Source of the DNA: Exophiala sp. HKRS030
Lineage: Eukaryota > Ascomycota > Eurotiomycetes > Chaetothyriales > Herpotrichiellaceae
Direction of reading: 5' to 3'
Length of the DNA: 64,000 nt
Assembly: GCA_023897205.1 (NCBI GenBank)
Contig: JAHWDD010000005.1
Location: forward strand, 1,302,001 to 1,366,000
Under the pieces are notes generated by a model. That model saw only the letters and a list, made by a program, of their open reading frames with translations, was not told where the DNA came from and did no database searches. Numbering within the stretch: position 1 is the first letter of the stretch; every line of letters starts with the position of its first letter. Positions 21,070 through 31,272 of this stretch are shown in pieces. The position numbers and the translations under genes were made by a program.

Positions 21070-23497
21070 CTATCCAGATATACTGCCGTAATTTGTCTTT
21101 TGAGTGTGTTGCTTTCGTGTTTCTTCGACCACTGCGTATGACAGTCGAACCATTTCTCGTATGAAGGGAAAACCTAGTTCACCAGCGGTCTCGTATTCCA
21201 GGTAGCTGAAATGGCCAGCAATGACTTCCATGAGTTTGATATCTGACGAGACGGATGGTAGATGGGGGTCCTGGATCACAAAGATGAAGAGACTCAGTAG
21301 AGCCAATAGTGGGAAATTCACCGCCATCCTAGTCCACGGCTATCAGCTTTCCATTATTGACCAGCTCGTCCCATCAATGACAATACACTTACCAGATGGG
21401 AGAACTGCAATCGATCTCGACGTATTTGATGGCCAAGGCGATCTTCCTCGACGAATCGACCACGGCCTTTGTGCTCAAAGAAGTCTGTTCCGCAACCTGC
21501 TGGTGACCCCATTCTTTGAAATGTTTTTTCATCCACGGATATGCGAATGGAGAGTGAATGGCGATGAGATTGCCGTAGTAGGCAAAATGGATGTACGTGA
21601 CCAGTTGGACACTGACGCCGGCAGGCAGATCAGAAGGCTTGATAGACGAACCAGGACTGATCAAGCCTGGGATGCAGTCCGCCCACGACTGGAGCTCACC
21701 TTCGAGCCGTCGGATGGTTTCAATGACATCACCAATGGACTGTCTGTATAGTCGGGTCGCATCCAGTTCCTTTTGGACCTTCGACGTGATTCTTGCATGT
21801 CTGATCAGTGGAATCAAAAAGTCGAACCATTGAGAATCGTCGCTGTTTGGGAGCTCGGAAGAGATGTCGTCGTCGTCGATGCCCTAGCTATTTTTGAGCC
21901 CACCCACTTCTCCGCTGAGACTTAGGGAAAACTGACCGAAGGACATCCCGAACGGAGAGTGACATGTTTCTCATACGAGTATATCGCCCAGAATAAGAGG
22001 CTGCGCGTCTGTCTCTCAGCCTCTGACATGTTTGAACCAGGTGCTGGGGCGCGATGGAGCCTCTTTGCCAGTGCCAGCCTCAGTGCGGTAGAGCACAGTA
22101 TGTGGTCCATTGGAGGACTACCGAGGCCTTCAGCGAAATGGCTCTGTTGAAGAGTTAAGTAAAGAATACCGCCCATGAAAAAAGGGCTAGACACTCACCA
22201 TGACCAACAGTGATTGCACGGCAGTAATGCTTGTCTCCGTGTACATGAGATCCACAATCACAGAGAGTGCATTCTTGAAGTATTTCAAGCCGCATTCCTG
22301 GACTTCGACGAAAGGGCGCCGTTGGGGCCCTCGCGTGAGGATAAATCGAGACCCGAGTGCATACACCATATTTCGTAGAGCATACCACGGCGAATCGTCA
22401 TTGGCGTTGACCGTACCACTCTTGAACTGCTCACGAAGGCGATTCTCGAACTTGGAACGGTCAATGATTCTGAAAATCGTTGCAGCGTCACAGTCGAAAT
22501 ATGCTTGATTGGGCCTGTTAGTCGTCGAGAAAGGTAAGGAGCGCATTCGTCCCTGACGCACCATTGCAGTATTGCCAGGCGGTCTCTTCGTCGGGTTCAG
22601 GACTCCTGCGAAGCAAAGTATGTTGACCTAATCTCGGGCGGCGCGTGAGGTCGGACATCATAAGCCGCACCAGATGCTTTCCGACTTTGCTGGCGACCCA
22701 TTCAAACCCTACTCTGGTATAGATGGAGAGATAGTACTCAGGTTCTCTGGGGCCTCAGTATCTCGGAAAAGGGATAAATTGGAAGTTTCTACTAACCGGA
22801 AATCTCTAATTCGGATGCCTATGTCAATGTTAGCGAGATACTTTTCGTCTTGTTCCGCCGCGGACATACTTCCTGACTGTCTGCACTAGTGATCGCGCTC
22901 TGCTGGTCTGCTGCCGTCATGTCATCAGGGAGAGGGTTTGTAGTCAAGGGGTTCAGATCATCATTCAAGTTCCTGGTGAATTCTCCAAACGGGCTCGCTA
23001 TATCCGCATTCCATTCAAAATTCATCCACAAGTCTGCAGGAGCAGTCCAGGATGTGTCAAAACACGATCCTCCCGTTAAGCCGAAACTGCGTTGGGGCCC
23101 ATCGAAAGAGATAGTGCTTGCCGTCTCAAAAGTATTGTCAATGTCGACAGGTTCTGTTTCCACAGGGTTGAGAGCGGAAACACTCGATAGCGCAGGAGTG
23201 ACATCCAGTAGTGTTTCCACACGCATCAAGCGGTCCGATATACGCTTTATATTCTTCAAACCTAGTGCTCGCCTTTCGTGTGGTGATGGATACAGGCACT
23301 GTCTTGAGCGGGACTGCCTCGTCTTCAGTGACCAAATACTGGGTGCTTCATTCCAGGCCTCTTACTATGCAGTTTTTGCATCGAGTGCCGCCATCGCCTG
23401 TCCCAAGTATTAGAAGGACACATCAGCCCAAACAGCCAAAACTCATACACTTCACCTTGAGAGAGCGACAGCTTGTACATGCCAACGCACACCTCAT
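21070..23497 (-). CDS. Zn2Cys6 transcription factor with fungal_trans domain (nine exons)
   Basis: Exons: 23449-23497, 23366-23397, 22870-23298, 22797-22818, 22562-22744, 22199-22503, 21937-22143, 21393-21883 and 21070-21328, giving 658 aa. The zinc cluster is assembled from three exons (ACTSCRSLKVKC, DGGTRCKNC, CLYPSPHERR), followed by a short coiled linker (RISDRLMRVETLL). The middle-homology fungal_trans region runs from about 180 to 560, with EYYLSIYTRVGFEWVASKVG, RIIDRSKFENRL and SLLFWAIYSYEKH as landmarks. Exon 4 is only 22 nt. With GT-AG splicing the sixth cysteine follows the fifth after one residue instead of six; using 23351 as the exon 2 boundary restores perfect spacing but needs a TG donor. 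It diverges from an MFS exporter gene 1.1 kb away, which it may regulate. DNA binding therefore depends on which splice form is made. Confidence 0.82.
22797..22818 (-). other. 22-nt micro-exon of the Zn2Cys6 gene
   Basis: Flanked by a CATAG acceptor and a GTTAGT donor. It codes ASELEIS plus one base. Including it keeps the frame between exon 3 (SADSQE) and exon 5 (EPEYYLSIY). Confidence 0.7.
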
Positions 23498-24634
23498 CTT
23501 ACTCCCATGGAACGAGTACTTTTATCCTGAGGCGGACTTATTGATTATAACGATGCTCACACAAGAGGCGGGGAAGTTAACTTGAGGACATTCTGATCTG
23601 CGTCGAAAAACCGGGGTCCCGACCAAAATAGGAATCGCGTCTGAATCCCGGCCCTTGTCGCATAATACGAGAGCTCTGTCTTGGATCTAGTCTCTTGTGC
23701 CGCTCGTACCCTTTTCTTGGGAGCTCGGACATGTTATGGCAACCACAATCTCTCCTCAGACACAAGCTGGAGCTTCAAGACATGGTCTCGAGCGGGAGAC
23801 CATTCAAGAGCCTCAGTGTAGGATCCATTTTAGGACCCCTACAATAGGAGCGGGGCAGATTCATCTCCAGTATCGACACCAAAATGCGACGGGCTCGACT
23901 TCTGGGGAAAGCATTTCGGGATGAAATTGCAACTGTCGTTGCCAAATCACATTCCGGCTCAAATCGATAAGCAGAGTTTCGATACCGCCCCACGACATTC
24001 ATTCACAGCGATCGAGCGAAGACGTTTTTGTGGCGGCGCTCTTGCTGCCGCAAAAGTCTTTCTCCCGCTGAGCGGAGGTGGATGGTAGATTATGTGCTGT
24101 AGGTATGAGAAGCTTACTGTCGTGAAGCCAGAACCTACATCGATATGTGACTGCTCTTAGACCTCACAGAAGAGACCGGGACGATTCTGGTGGAGGAATA
24201 CTCGAACGAGGACCACGAGTGCTTCACTGTAACAGGAGGGCGGTCGAACGAGAGAAGTGTGGTATGACAATAGCGATTCTCTTCTAGCGATTTGGCGTCG
24301 ACTTGGCCGCCCAATTGGGCCTGGCCCAGCCGAAAAAAAAGAGTCGGAGCACTACATGAATCCTCATCAATCTGGTGGACCCTCTGTCGAAAGGCCAGCA
24401 TGTTGATACTTTGATTGGTGGGATCGACGGCAAGTCGGACCGACCGAACTCGATCGGAACACGTGTGTTTACGAGCATACGAGAACTTTAATAGTGTTCA
24501 CGGCCCGGGGTGCCAGGGCCCAGACTTGGGGTACCCCAGTCCTGAGCAAACTTACATTAAGGACCGCAATCCGGGGCCAACACCACATGTGACCATCAAG
24601 TAGGATAGCACACAACTCGGAATTTCCTGGAAGA
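23498..24634. promoter_or_regulatory. Divergent promoter region, Zn2Cys6 regulator and MFS gene
   Basis: 1.1 kb between divergently oriented starts, with no gene supported. Near the MFS start it carries a dense set of CGG/CCG half-sites and a GC-rich patch with GGGTACCC-like palindromes at about 24503-24540. Confidence 0.5.
24435..24457. promoter_or_regulatory. Candidate Zn2Cys6 binding site (CGG/CCG cluster)
   Basis: Reads TCGG-A-CCGA directly followed by CCGA-N6-TCGG: a perfect inverted repeat plus an everted pair, about 180-200 bp upstream of the MFS start. Zn2Cys6 dimers typically bind CGG half-sites in these arrangements. Whether the adjacent regulator binds here is inference. Confidence 0.4.
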
Positions 24635-26526
24635 ATGGCAGACGCAGCATATAAGGATCACCAAGTCGAGATACGGTTGGAGCACGCAGGAAAGGAGCAG
24701 AACCCTACAGCTGCTGGGGAATCTCTCGTTCAAGATGAAGGTCACAATCAGATTAACCACGTTCTGCCAAAAGGGTACTTTCGCAGTGCGTACTTCCTGG
24801 GCACATTGGCCGCTGTTGCTTTTAGCAGCGCCGCGGCCGTGGGAGGGTTTGCTTTGGTAGCACCCATCCTGGCACAAGTGAACGCAGACATTGGACCAGA
24901 CAAGAATATCACATGGGTCGCATTGGTTTATACCATATGCCTCACCGTCGGCCTGACATTGGTCGGTCGCCTTTCGGACATCTTTGGTCGTCGGTGGTTC
25001 TATATCTCTGGCATGGCCCTGGGTCTCATTGGCTGCATCGTCTGTGCAACAGCTCACAGCGTCCCGACGTTGATTGGGGGTGAGGTTCTGGTCGGGCTGG
25101 CCTCGGCAGCGGGGGTCTCGTATCCATTCGTGCTGGGTGAGTTACTGCCGATGAAATGGAGATTCGCAGGCAACGGCTTTGCGTTCGCGTTCCAGCTTCC
25201 AACGTCTGCGTTCGGTCCGGCGATTGCGTACAGCTTCCTCATCAACACGTCTGCAGGGTGGAGATGGTGCTATTACTACCTCATCATCTGGTATGGGTGT
25301 GCGCTGATGTTCTGGTTTCTGTTCTATCATCCGCCAACGTTTCATATGAAGCATGGAACCCAAGGGCGCAAGATGGATTTTGTCAGGCACTTCGACTTCA
25401 AGGGAACCATTCTGTTTGTCGCCGGAACCGTTCTGTTCCTGATGGGCTTGTCCTGGGGTGGCGTCGTCTACCCTTGGAGGTCAGCTCACGTCATTGCAAC
25501 CATTGTGGTTGGTGGCGCGTGTCTGATCGCATTTTCTCTGTGCCAGGTCTACCTGCCCGGGCCTGAACCACTGGTTCCCGTTCATCTATTCAAAGACTTT
25601 GGATGGGTTGCTAGCACCGTGGTGCTCGGCATTTGTGGTGGCGTTTTCTATGCCTTCGCCATCATCTGGCCATCAATGTTTGTCGTCTTGTACTCCAAAC
25701 CAAACGACTTGATGTACACGGGGTATTTCGCGTGTATCATCGGCCTGGGCATAACCGTGGGACAAGTCTTTGGTGGAGTTGCTGCTGAACCACTCGGCCG
25801 GGTGAAGTGGCAAACCCTAGCCTCCTTCATTGTAGGAGCAGTATTTCTATCTAGTAAGTTTCACGGGATGTACTGTGTCATGGTGCAAGTTTGGCTGACT
25901 GTATCACAGCTACGGCAGCCTGCAATGAGAACACCAAGGCGGCAGCTGTCTCCGTACTATTCATCGGCTGTATCTGCATAGGTTGGGCAGACACCATGGT
26001 GACTTCAATCACCACGATCCAAATCAAAGACCAAGCGGACATTGGCATAGCCGCCGGTATCGTTGGAGCTGTCCGCACTTTCGTCGGTGCCGTTTGCCAG
26101 ACCATCTATATTGCCGTGCTCAACAACCGCCTCGCAAAGACAATACCGGAGCAGGTCCCTCCAAAACTGATAACTGCCGGACTGCCCGCCAGCAGTGTAC
26201 CGTCATTCCTTCAAGCGGCCGCCGCCGGAGCCGATGCTGACTTTGGCACTGTACCCGGCATCACGTCGGGCATCATCAGGATTGGGGTGCTCGCCTACAA
26301 GCACGCCAGTCTGGATGCCTATCGCACCGTCTTTTTCTCCTCCATGGCCTTCATGGGAGTCGGTGTCATTCTGTGCCTCTTCGTGCCGAATGTTGACTCT
26401 CGCATGACAGGGGAAGTCTCAGCGACCCTCCACAAGATCGGGAAAGAGAAGCCGGCTGTACCAAGCACGAAGATCGTTGAAGACGGAGTTTCCAATCTCA
26501 GCAACCCAGTCTCGGGGGTTGCGTAA
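24635..26526 (+). CDS. MFS exporter, TRI12/siderophore-efflux type (14 TM)
   Basis: Two exons: 24635-25853 and 25910-26526 (56-nt intron, GTAAGT...CACAG), giving 611 aa. After a 45-residue hydrophilic N-terminus, membrane helices begin at YFLGTLAAVAFSSAA. The MFS loop 2-3 motif is GRLSDIFGRRW, and the helix-4/5 region carries GEVLVGLASAAGVSYPFVLGE, characteristic of the fungal TRI12 (trichothecene efflux) family of drug:H+ antiporters. About 14 helices are expected. The C-terminus is cytosolic and Lys/Glu-rich. It should export a small molecule such as a toxin, siderophore or xenobiotic with proton import; the substrate is unknown. No biosynthetic core enzyme (PKS, NRPS, terpene synthase) lies nearby, so detoxification or import of a foreign siderophore is as plausible as self-resistance. 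Divergent from a Zn2Cys6 regulator. Confidence 0.9.
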
Positions 26527-26692
26527 AGCTAGGAATTGCAGTGAGCAAGCAAAGAAGAACACACGGCTCGAAGCTGGCGACCTTGGACAGTTGGTATCAA
26601 ATGTTGGCAAAGACGAGCATTGCTATCTTGGCCGCCTTCGGCCCAAGGGATCTGAAGCGCGTAGCTATGCAGACTGAAGCAAGAACGTTTTG

Positions 26693-26927
26693 CTACCATT
26701 TTGTATGGCCTCCATTGGCATCTATGACAGCCTGAGAACCGCTCTGACATGCTTTCTATATATTTCAAATAGTCGTCCGAGGTTAATTTATCCCGTTCCT
26801 CCAGGAGATATCTTTGAACCCTCTGCCCCTGTCCTTGGGAAACGCTTTGCGAATCCGATATTTTAGAAGCTTTCCCTGTAGTAAAGCAGGCTGCGTCGGT
26901 CCATAGAACACGCTTCCACATGTCCAT
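26693..26927 (-). mobile_element. Tc1/mariner-type transposase relic, internally deleted
   Basis: On the minus strand the segment starts MWKRVLWTDAACFTTGK, matching the first-Asp region of fungal Tc1-like DDE transposases (WKRVLWTDE.SF). It ends with YIESMSER, then, after a one-base frameshift, QAVIDANGGHTKW and a stop at 26693. That is the usual Tc1 C-terminus (SMPER...AVI.A.GG.TKY). The roughly 150 residues holding the other two acidic catalytic residues are missing and the Glu after the first Asp is replaced by Ala, so it is dead. No terminal inverted repeats were identified by eye. Confidence 0.55.
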
Positions 26928-27062
26928 CGTCCAACTCTTATGATTTTTAAGCCCATCAAAAGACGATTAGCTATAATTCAGGAGTAAAAGAAGAGACTTT
27001 TCCTTGAGTAGTCCGACGATAAAATTGCTCTTTTTTCTAAACAGCGGTAATAAGACTAGGTA

Positions 27063-27093
<31 letters not shown>

Positions 27094-27816
27094 TACCCTT
27101 GAGATGTACTATTTATTCGTAGATTAGGGTGTCGATAAGCAGGCATCAAGAATCTCTCGTTCAATTCAAACGTCGTTCGCTCTCTTGTTTGCCAGTATAG
27201 GTTTACGCCCAGTGGAACGACTAGGAGAATAAAAAGCCGTTATAAACTCCCCTCCGTCTGTGTATTGTTGAGCGCGTAATCCTGAGGCCCCGAACTATCT
27301 GGGGAAAAAATATTCCATCTAGCAATAAGAATATGGAGTCAAGATCTATATAGGTTCTTTCTCGTTCCGAGGAGACGCTGTTCTATTACGGACGATCTGG
27401 GTCGGCGAAAGATTTTTCGATTTCTGTGCTTGCCAGGCCTCTCGCGACGACGAAGGCGACCATGAGGTAGGCGCGGGAAAGACGCGGATAATGGAGCCTC
27501 CTCCAGCGGTCCCCGGGATTGTGAGGACTGGGGAGGGGCGGAGTGTGAAATGGTGGTGGTTCATGCTTCGCCCCGTGAAGGTGTTCCGGGCCGAGTTACC
27601 GGTGATCCCGTGGATGGCCAGAGGCCGGGGCTTCTGAGGAGGAGGGGCGGCAGGGACAGGCATGTACACGTATATGATATAAAGCGAGTATGAAATTTAG
27701 TGATTTGGAGCAGACGTTGTCGTTGAAACCATCATCAACCTTGCAAAGTCTTTCCAAAATCCCTACAGCATATACGATCCGTCTAGTCACTTTTCCCACC
27801 CCCCGGAACGTCAGCC
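26928..27816. other. Intergenic between MFS/transposon relic and SnoaL-like gene
   Basis: Contains a CA microsatellite. A minus-strand 107-codon ORF at 27346-27669 is GC-rich and Pro/Ser-rich with coding-like texture but no recognised domain. It is not called as a gene. Confidence 0.35.
27063..27089. repeat. CA dinucleotide microsatellite
   Basis: Thirteen uninterrupted AC units. Confidence 0.92.
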
Positions 27817-28281
27817 ATGGTCATCTCCAACATTGACAGCGTCGAGAACTCTCGCGAGATCGGCAGACAGCTCACCGAGAGGTGGTGCATCGAGGCCGGC
27901 GGCGACGTCGAACCGTTCTTCGAGCTCTTCGACGAGAGCGCCACCTGCCAATCCATGGTGAAGCCGGACCTGTTCCCGGAGCTCGGCGGCGTCATGACCA
28001 AGCAGCAGTTCAAGGACTACGTCTACGCCGAGTCTCGAGTTTCCGACCTCAACGTCTGGGTGACGGGGATCACGGCGGAACCGAACAGGGTCGCCGTCGA
28101 GGCGGCCTCGGACATGAAGGTCGGCGAACACGTCTACCAGAACGTGTACCATTGGCTCTTTGAGATCAAGAACGGCAAGGTCACCGCGGCGAGGTACTAT
28201 TTCGACACGCAGCTGGCCCACAAGTTCGTCGAGTGGCTCGGTGAGGCGGGCGCGAACATGAACACCCGCGATGCCAAGTAG
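27817..28281 (+). CDS. SnoaL/NTF2-like fold protein
   Basis: Single exon, 154 aa, notably GC-rich compared with its flanks. An N-terminal helix (SREIGRQLTERWCIEAGGD) is followed by FFELFDESATCQSMV, a typical start of the NTF2/SnoaL alpha+beta barrel. Later strands contain VEAASDMKVGEHVYQNVYHWLFEIKNGKVTAARYYFDT, where the aromatic NVYHWLFEI and the final strand are diagnostic. Such proteins bind small hydrophobic ligands and include polyketide cyclases, ketosteroid isomerase-like and lumazine/limonene-type enzymes, and many have no known activity. No signal peptide. It stands alone, with no biosynthetic gene beside it, so the substrate cannot be guessed. Confidence 0.8.
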   Translation: MVISNIDSVENSREIGRQLTERWCIEAGGDVEPFFELFDESATCQSMVKPDLFPELGGVMTKQQFKDYVYAESRVSDLNVWVTGITAEPNRVAVEAASDMKVGEHVYQNVYHWLFEIKNGKVTAARYYFDTQLAHKFVEWLGEAGANMNTRDAK

Positions 28282-29688
28282 TTGGATCCCAAAAGAGAAT
28301 ATTTTGGGGGGGGGAGGGGGCGGGCTCAGGCATGTGAGGTCGTATGTGCTGGGTGATGCAGATGCATAACAAAACAACTTTGGATCATAGAAAGTGCCAT
28401 ATGTGAAGAGCCAAAAGCAGAAGACTGTGCGAGGATGGAGCAGAATAGACTTGAGAGCTACTTTCATCCAAATAGAGCAATACGAGTTGGTTCGGGTGAA
28501 AACTACCATGTATGGGGCTTTGCTAGTGAGCGAATTTACAGCTCCCCTTCCTCCTCCTACTAATGCTATTTACTGCTGCAGCGATTGAAATTGCTGCTCA
28601 GGCGGGATACTTTTTCTAGGGTGCCTGTAATGAAAAATCTCCAAACGAGGGGCTCTTGTGCAGAATACGGATGATTGGGGAGTAAGACTCTCACGAGGTT
28701 CGCAAAGGATACGGAGTGGCACTCCGTATTTGAGACAAACAAGAGAACTTTCCTCTGCTATGATATGATACGCTATTCGGTCCTTTGCTATGCTATGCCT
28801 GCTTGATATTTCATGTTCCATATTCATCGTTCCTGCATAAAACGATGATCTATCCATAACCATCAATTCAAAAACAAAATCTAGCCCATCTCTCATATCC
28901 TATCGACCTGTTCAAACCTCTCACTCTTCCCTTTAATTTCCCTTCCCCGCTCGCCGTCACTTTGTCTCTAGAGTCGTACTTTGATAAGAGGTACAACTAC
29001 AAGTACGCGCGGCGTAGCAATGACCATGACCACGAACCATCCCTCGCACGGACGAGTACGAAGGACAATGTAAGTTTGAAGAAACTTCTGTCTTTGGGCG
29101 ATGGGCGCGATAGTAGCGATAGTGGTGGTGATGTACTTCCAAAAGAGGTGCTGTTTGCCGTTGGTGCCGTTTCCATACTGCACAGTACCGCACAATAGGA
29201 AGCTGACCAAAAAGCTGTCATGTCGTGGCGTTGACGTGCCATGTCACTTTTGATCCGAATATGCACAGACCGTCAGAAAGAGAGGGCGCGTTCGTGTACA
29301 AGTGGTGCGAAGTATTGTAGGTGGGTGGTGCGTGATTGGATGACCGCGTGACACCCTTGAACCCCTTGACCTGTTGACCCCTTGCAAGACCCAATGACCA
29401 ATGCACAACCCTTCATCTGTTGACCCCATAAATGAGATCGGCACGGTCCAGCGCGCGCGTGCGTGTGTGGTTCCCAAGATGCGTACCTGGGATGGCGATA
29501 GGGAACTTCCACACTCGACTCGAATTAACTGGCTCTCCGTCGAGAGAACTTTTGAGCTTCGGGGTCATTTTTGTAGATGTAAGAGGTAGCAGAGACAGTG
29601 AGAGATAGGATGGATCAAGTTGTGCTGCTCATTTCTTCATTTCTCATATCTCCATTTTCCGACTTTTGCAAATCATTCTTCAAATCAT
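28282..29688. other. 1.4-kb convergent spacer
   Basis: Between convergent SnoaL-like (+) and GH16 (-) genes. It contains a G-rich run at about 28306-28322 just after the SnoaL stop. No gene supported. Confidence 0.45.
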
Positions 29689-31272
29689 TCATTTTTCAAC
29701 AACTTCAGCAGACCCAGAACCCCAACCAGCAGGGATGCCATGCTTGAATAAATGTCGATGCACCTGTCTATGCGTCTGCATGTGATCTCTGACCTGATTC
29801 TTCATCTTCTCCTCAACGGGGGCGGCATCGCGCTTCTGGTTCTGGTCGGGGAAATCTCCATAGGTCATGGCCGTGACGGTGACGTACTCGACATTCCCGT
29901 TGGAGTCGTCGGCAAACGACCCTTGGCCTCCCGCTCCTGCTCCCGTCGAAGGTGCGGACGTGATTTCGGGCTGAGAAGCGTCGCCCGCAGTGGCCGTGGC
30001 CACAGCAGCCGCACCGACACCACCCCATCCTCCTCCTGCACCTCCACCCCAAGTCTTTGTGAAACGGCCATTGCCGCCACGACTGAATCCAGCAGTCGGG
30101 ACATTGCTGGCCGTAGGAGCGGCAGCAGGCCATCCGTCCGAGACGCCCGAAGAGTAAGGTGGGATGGGCACAGGAATTGAGGCCGGAGGAAGAGGAGGTT
30201 GTGGCGGCGAGCCCGGCACAGTTCCGTTGCTCGACGAACCGTCGGGGTTCTGGAACACCTTGAGGGAGTTGACGGACCAGTACGCATCCAGGAACGCCGA
30301 CGGGTTATTCTGCACAAAATCTTCACACGTGCTCGCCTTGGACGAGCAGACGGGGTCGGTGCTCCAGACGCTGCCGGCCCAGTCACCGCAAAAGGTGGTG
30401 TCGAACACGATCTGATGGTTGCTAAAGAAGTTGTCGATCGTGCATCCGCCGGCGAACGACGACATCGGTGTGCCCCACGATCCTGAGCTCGGGTCGGGCG
30501 AACCAGACGCAATGTCCGAGGGCACGCTGCCTCGTGGGAAGAACCAGATGTTGATCGCCGTGCTTGTCCATTCCGTCGCGAACACACCCCCTTGCCCCTG
30601 GTTGAATTGCGTGCCGTAACTTGCGCGGTCGTTCGTGGCGAGAATCTGGCATCCTGCGTTCATGGCTTGGCCAGGTGCAGAAACGAAACAATTCGTCGAT
30701 GATATCTGGCCCGAGAAATCACCACTGCTGGATATACTGCAACCCGGTCCCGTGTGGAGGGCCATCGAGTTGCCAATCTGTGAATTGACGCCTTCAATGA
30801 TATCAATCTCGCCTGTGGTGGGCCAGTTGGCACCCACGGTCCAAAAGGCGGGCCACGTCCCGCAGACGCCGCCTGGCATGTGGTTGAGATCGAGGATGAT
30901 GAGACCGTGGGTGTAGCTTTTTGTGCTTGTCAAGCGAACGCTGTTGCGGCCAAGCCCGCTGGCCACATTGCTGTGGTCAACGCCCATATATATAGAGCCG
31001 TTGGTGGTACTGATGAGGTTATTGCTCTGAGCGGTCGTCTGATCGACGTAGGTCACGTAGCCGTTCGTGGGATCTCGGTCCTGGTGGCTTGTAAGTATCT
31101 CCAGAGTGCCCCTGTCCAAACATGATTGTGTGGTAAGGCTTTGATCGTGACTTACTGTGAAAAAGTCGAACATCGAGAAGAACTGGTCTCCGCTGTAGTC
31201 ATCCTCGAGCACGTAGCCTGCCGTGCTGAGGGAGATGAGCCCCGCAAGGGCTATAAGGGACCTGGAAAGCAT
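29689..31272 (-). CDS. Secreted GH16 endo-1,3(4)-beta-glucanase
   Basis: Two exons: 31156-31272 and 29689-31080, giving 502 aa. The intron (31081-31155, 75 nt, GTAAGT...CACCAG) is stop-free with a length divisible by three, so it hides within the ORF. Removing it restores FDFFTDRDPTNGYVTYVD. The start at 31272 (MLSRSLIALAGLISLSTAGY) gives a clean signal peptide. The catalytic motif GEIDIIEG at 129-136 provides the nucleophile and acid/base glutamates (Glu130, Glu135); substrate-cleft residues are in CGTWPAFWTVG. The glycosidase domain ends near 320. A Pro/Ser linker and Gly/Ala-rich tail follow, with no carbohydrate-binding module or clear GPI signal, ending in a His-rich basic segment. It hydrolyses mixed-linkage or 1,3-beta-glucans of fungal or plant walls. 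Confidence 0.92.
   Translation of the reverse strand: MLSRSLIALAGLISLSTAGYVLEDDYSGDQFFSMFDFFTVSHDQSLTTQSCLDRGTLEILTSHQDRDPTNGYVTYVDQTTAQSNNLISTTNGSIYMGVDHSNVASGLGRNSVRLTSTKSYTHGLIILDLNHMPGGVCGTWPAFWTVGANWPTTGEIDIIEGVNSQIGNSMALHTGPGCSISSSGDFSGQISSTNCFVSAPGQAMNAGCQILATNDRASYGTQFNQGQGGVFATEWTSTAINIWFFPRGSVPSDIASGSPDPSSGSWGTPMSSFAGGCTIDNFFSNHQIVFDTTFCGDWAGSVWSTDPVCSSKASTCEDFVQNNPSAFLDAYWSVNSLKVFQNPDGSSSNGTVPGSPPQPPLPPASIPVPIPPYSSGVSDGWPAAAPTASNVPTAGFSRGGNGRFTKTWGGGAGGGWGGVGAAAVATATAGDASQPEITSAPSTGAGAGGQGSFADDSNGNVEYVTVTAMTYGDFPDQNQKRDAAPVEEKMKNQVRDHMQTHRQVHRHLFKHGIPAGWGSGSAEVVEK

Noticed and set aside
28181..28509. Minus-strand reading of 27811-28509 as a 232-codon gene
   Set aside because: Antisense of the GC-rich SnoaL-like gene, which has a recognisable fold on the + strand.
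29865..30587. 240-codon ORF on the minus strand
   Set aside because: Alternate frame within the GH16 catalytic gene; Arg/Pro-rich shadow composition.
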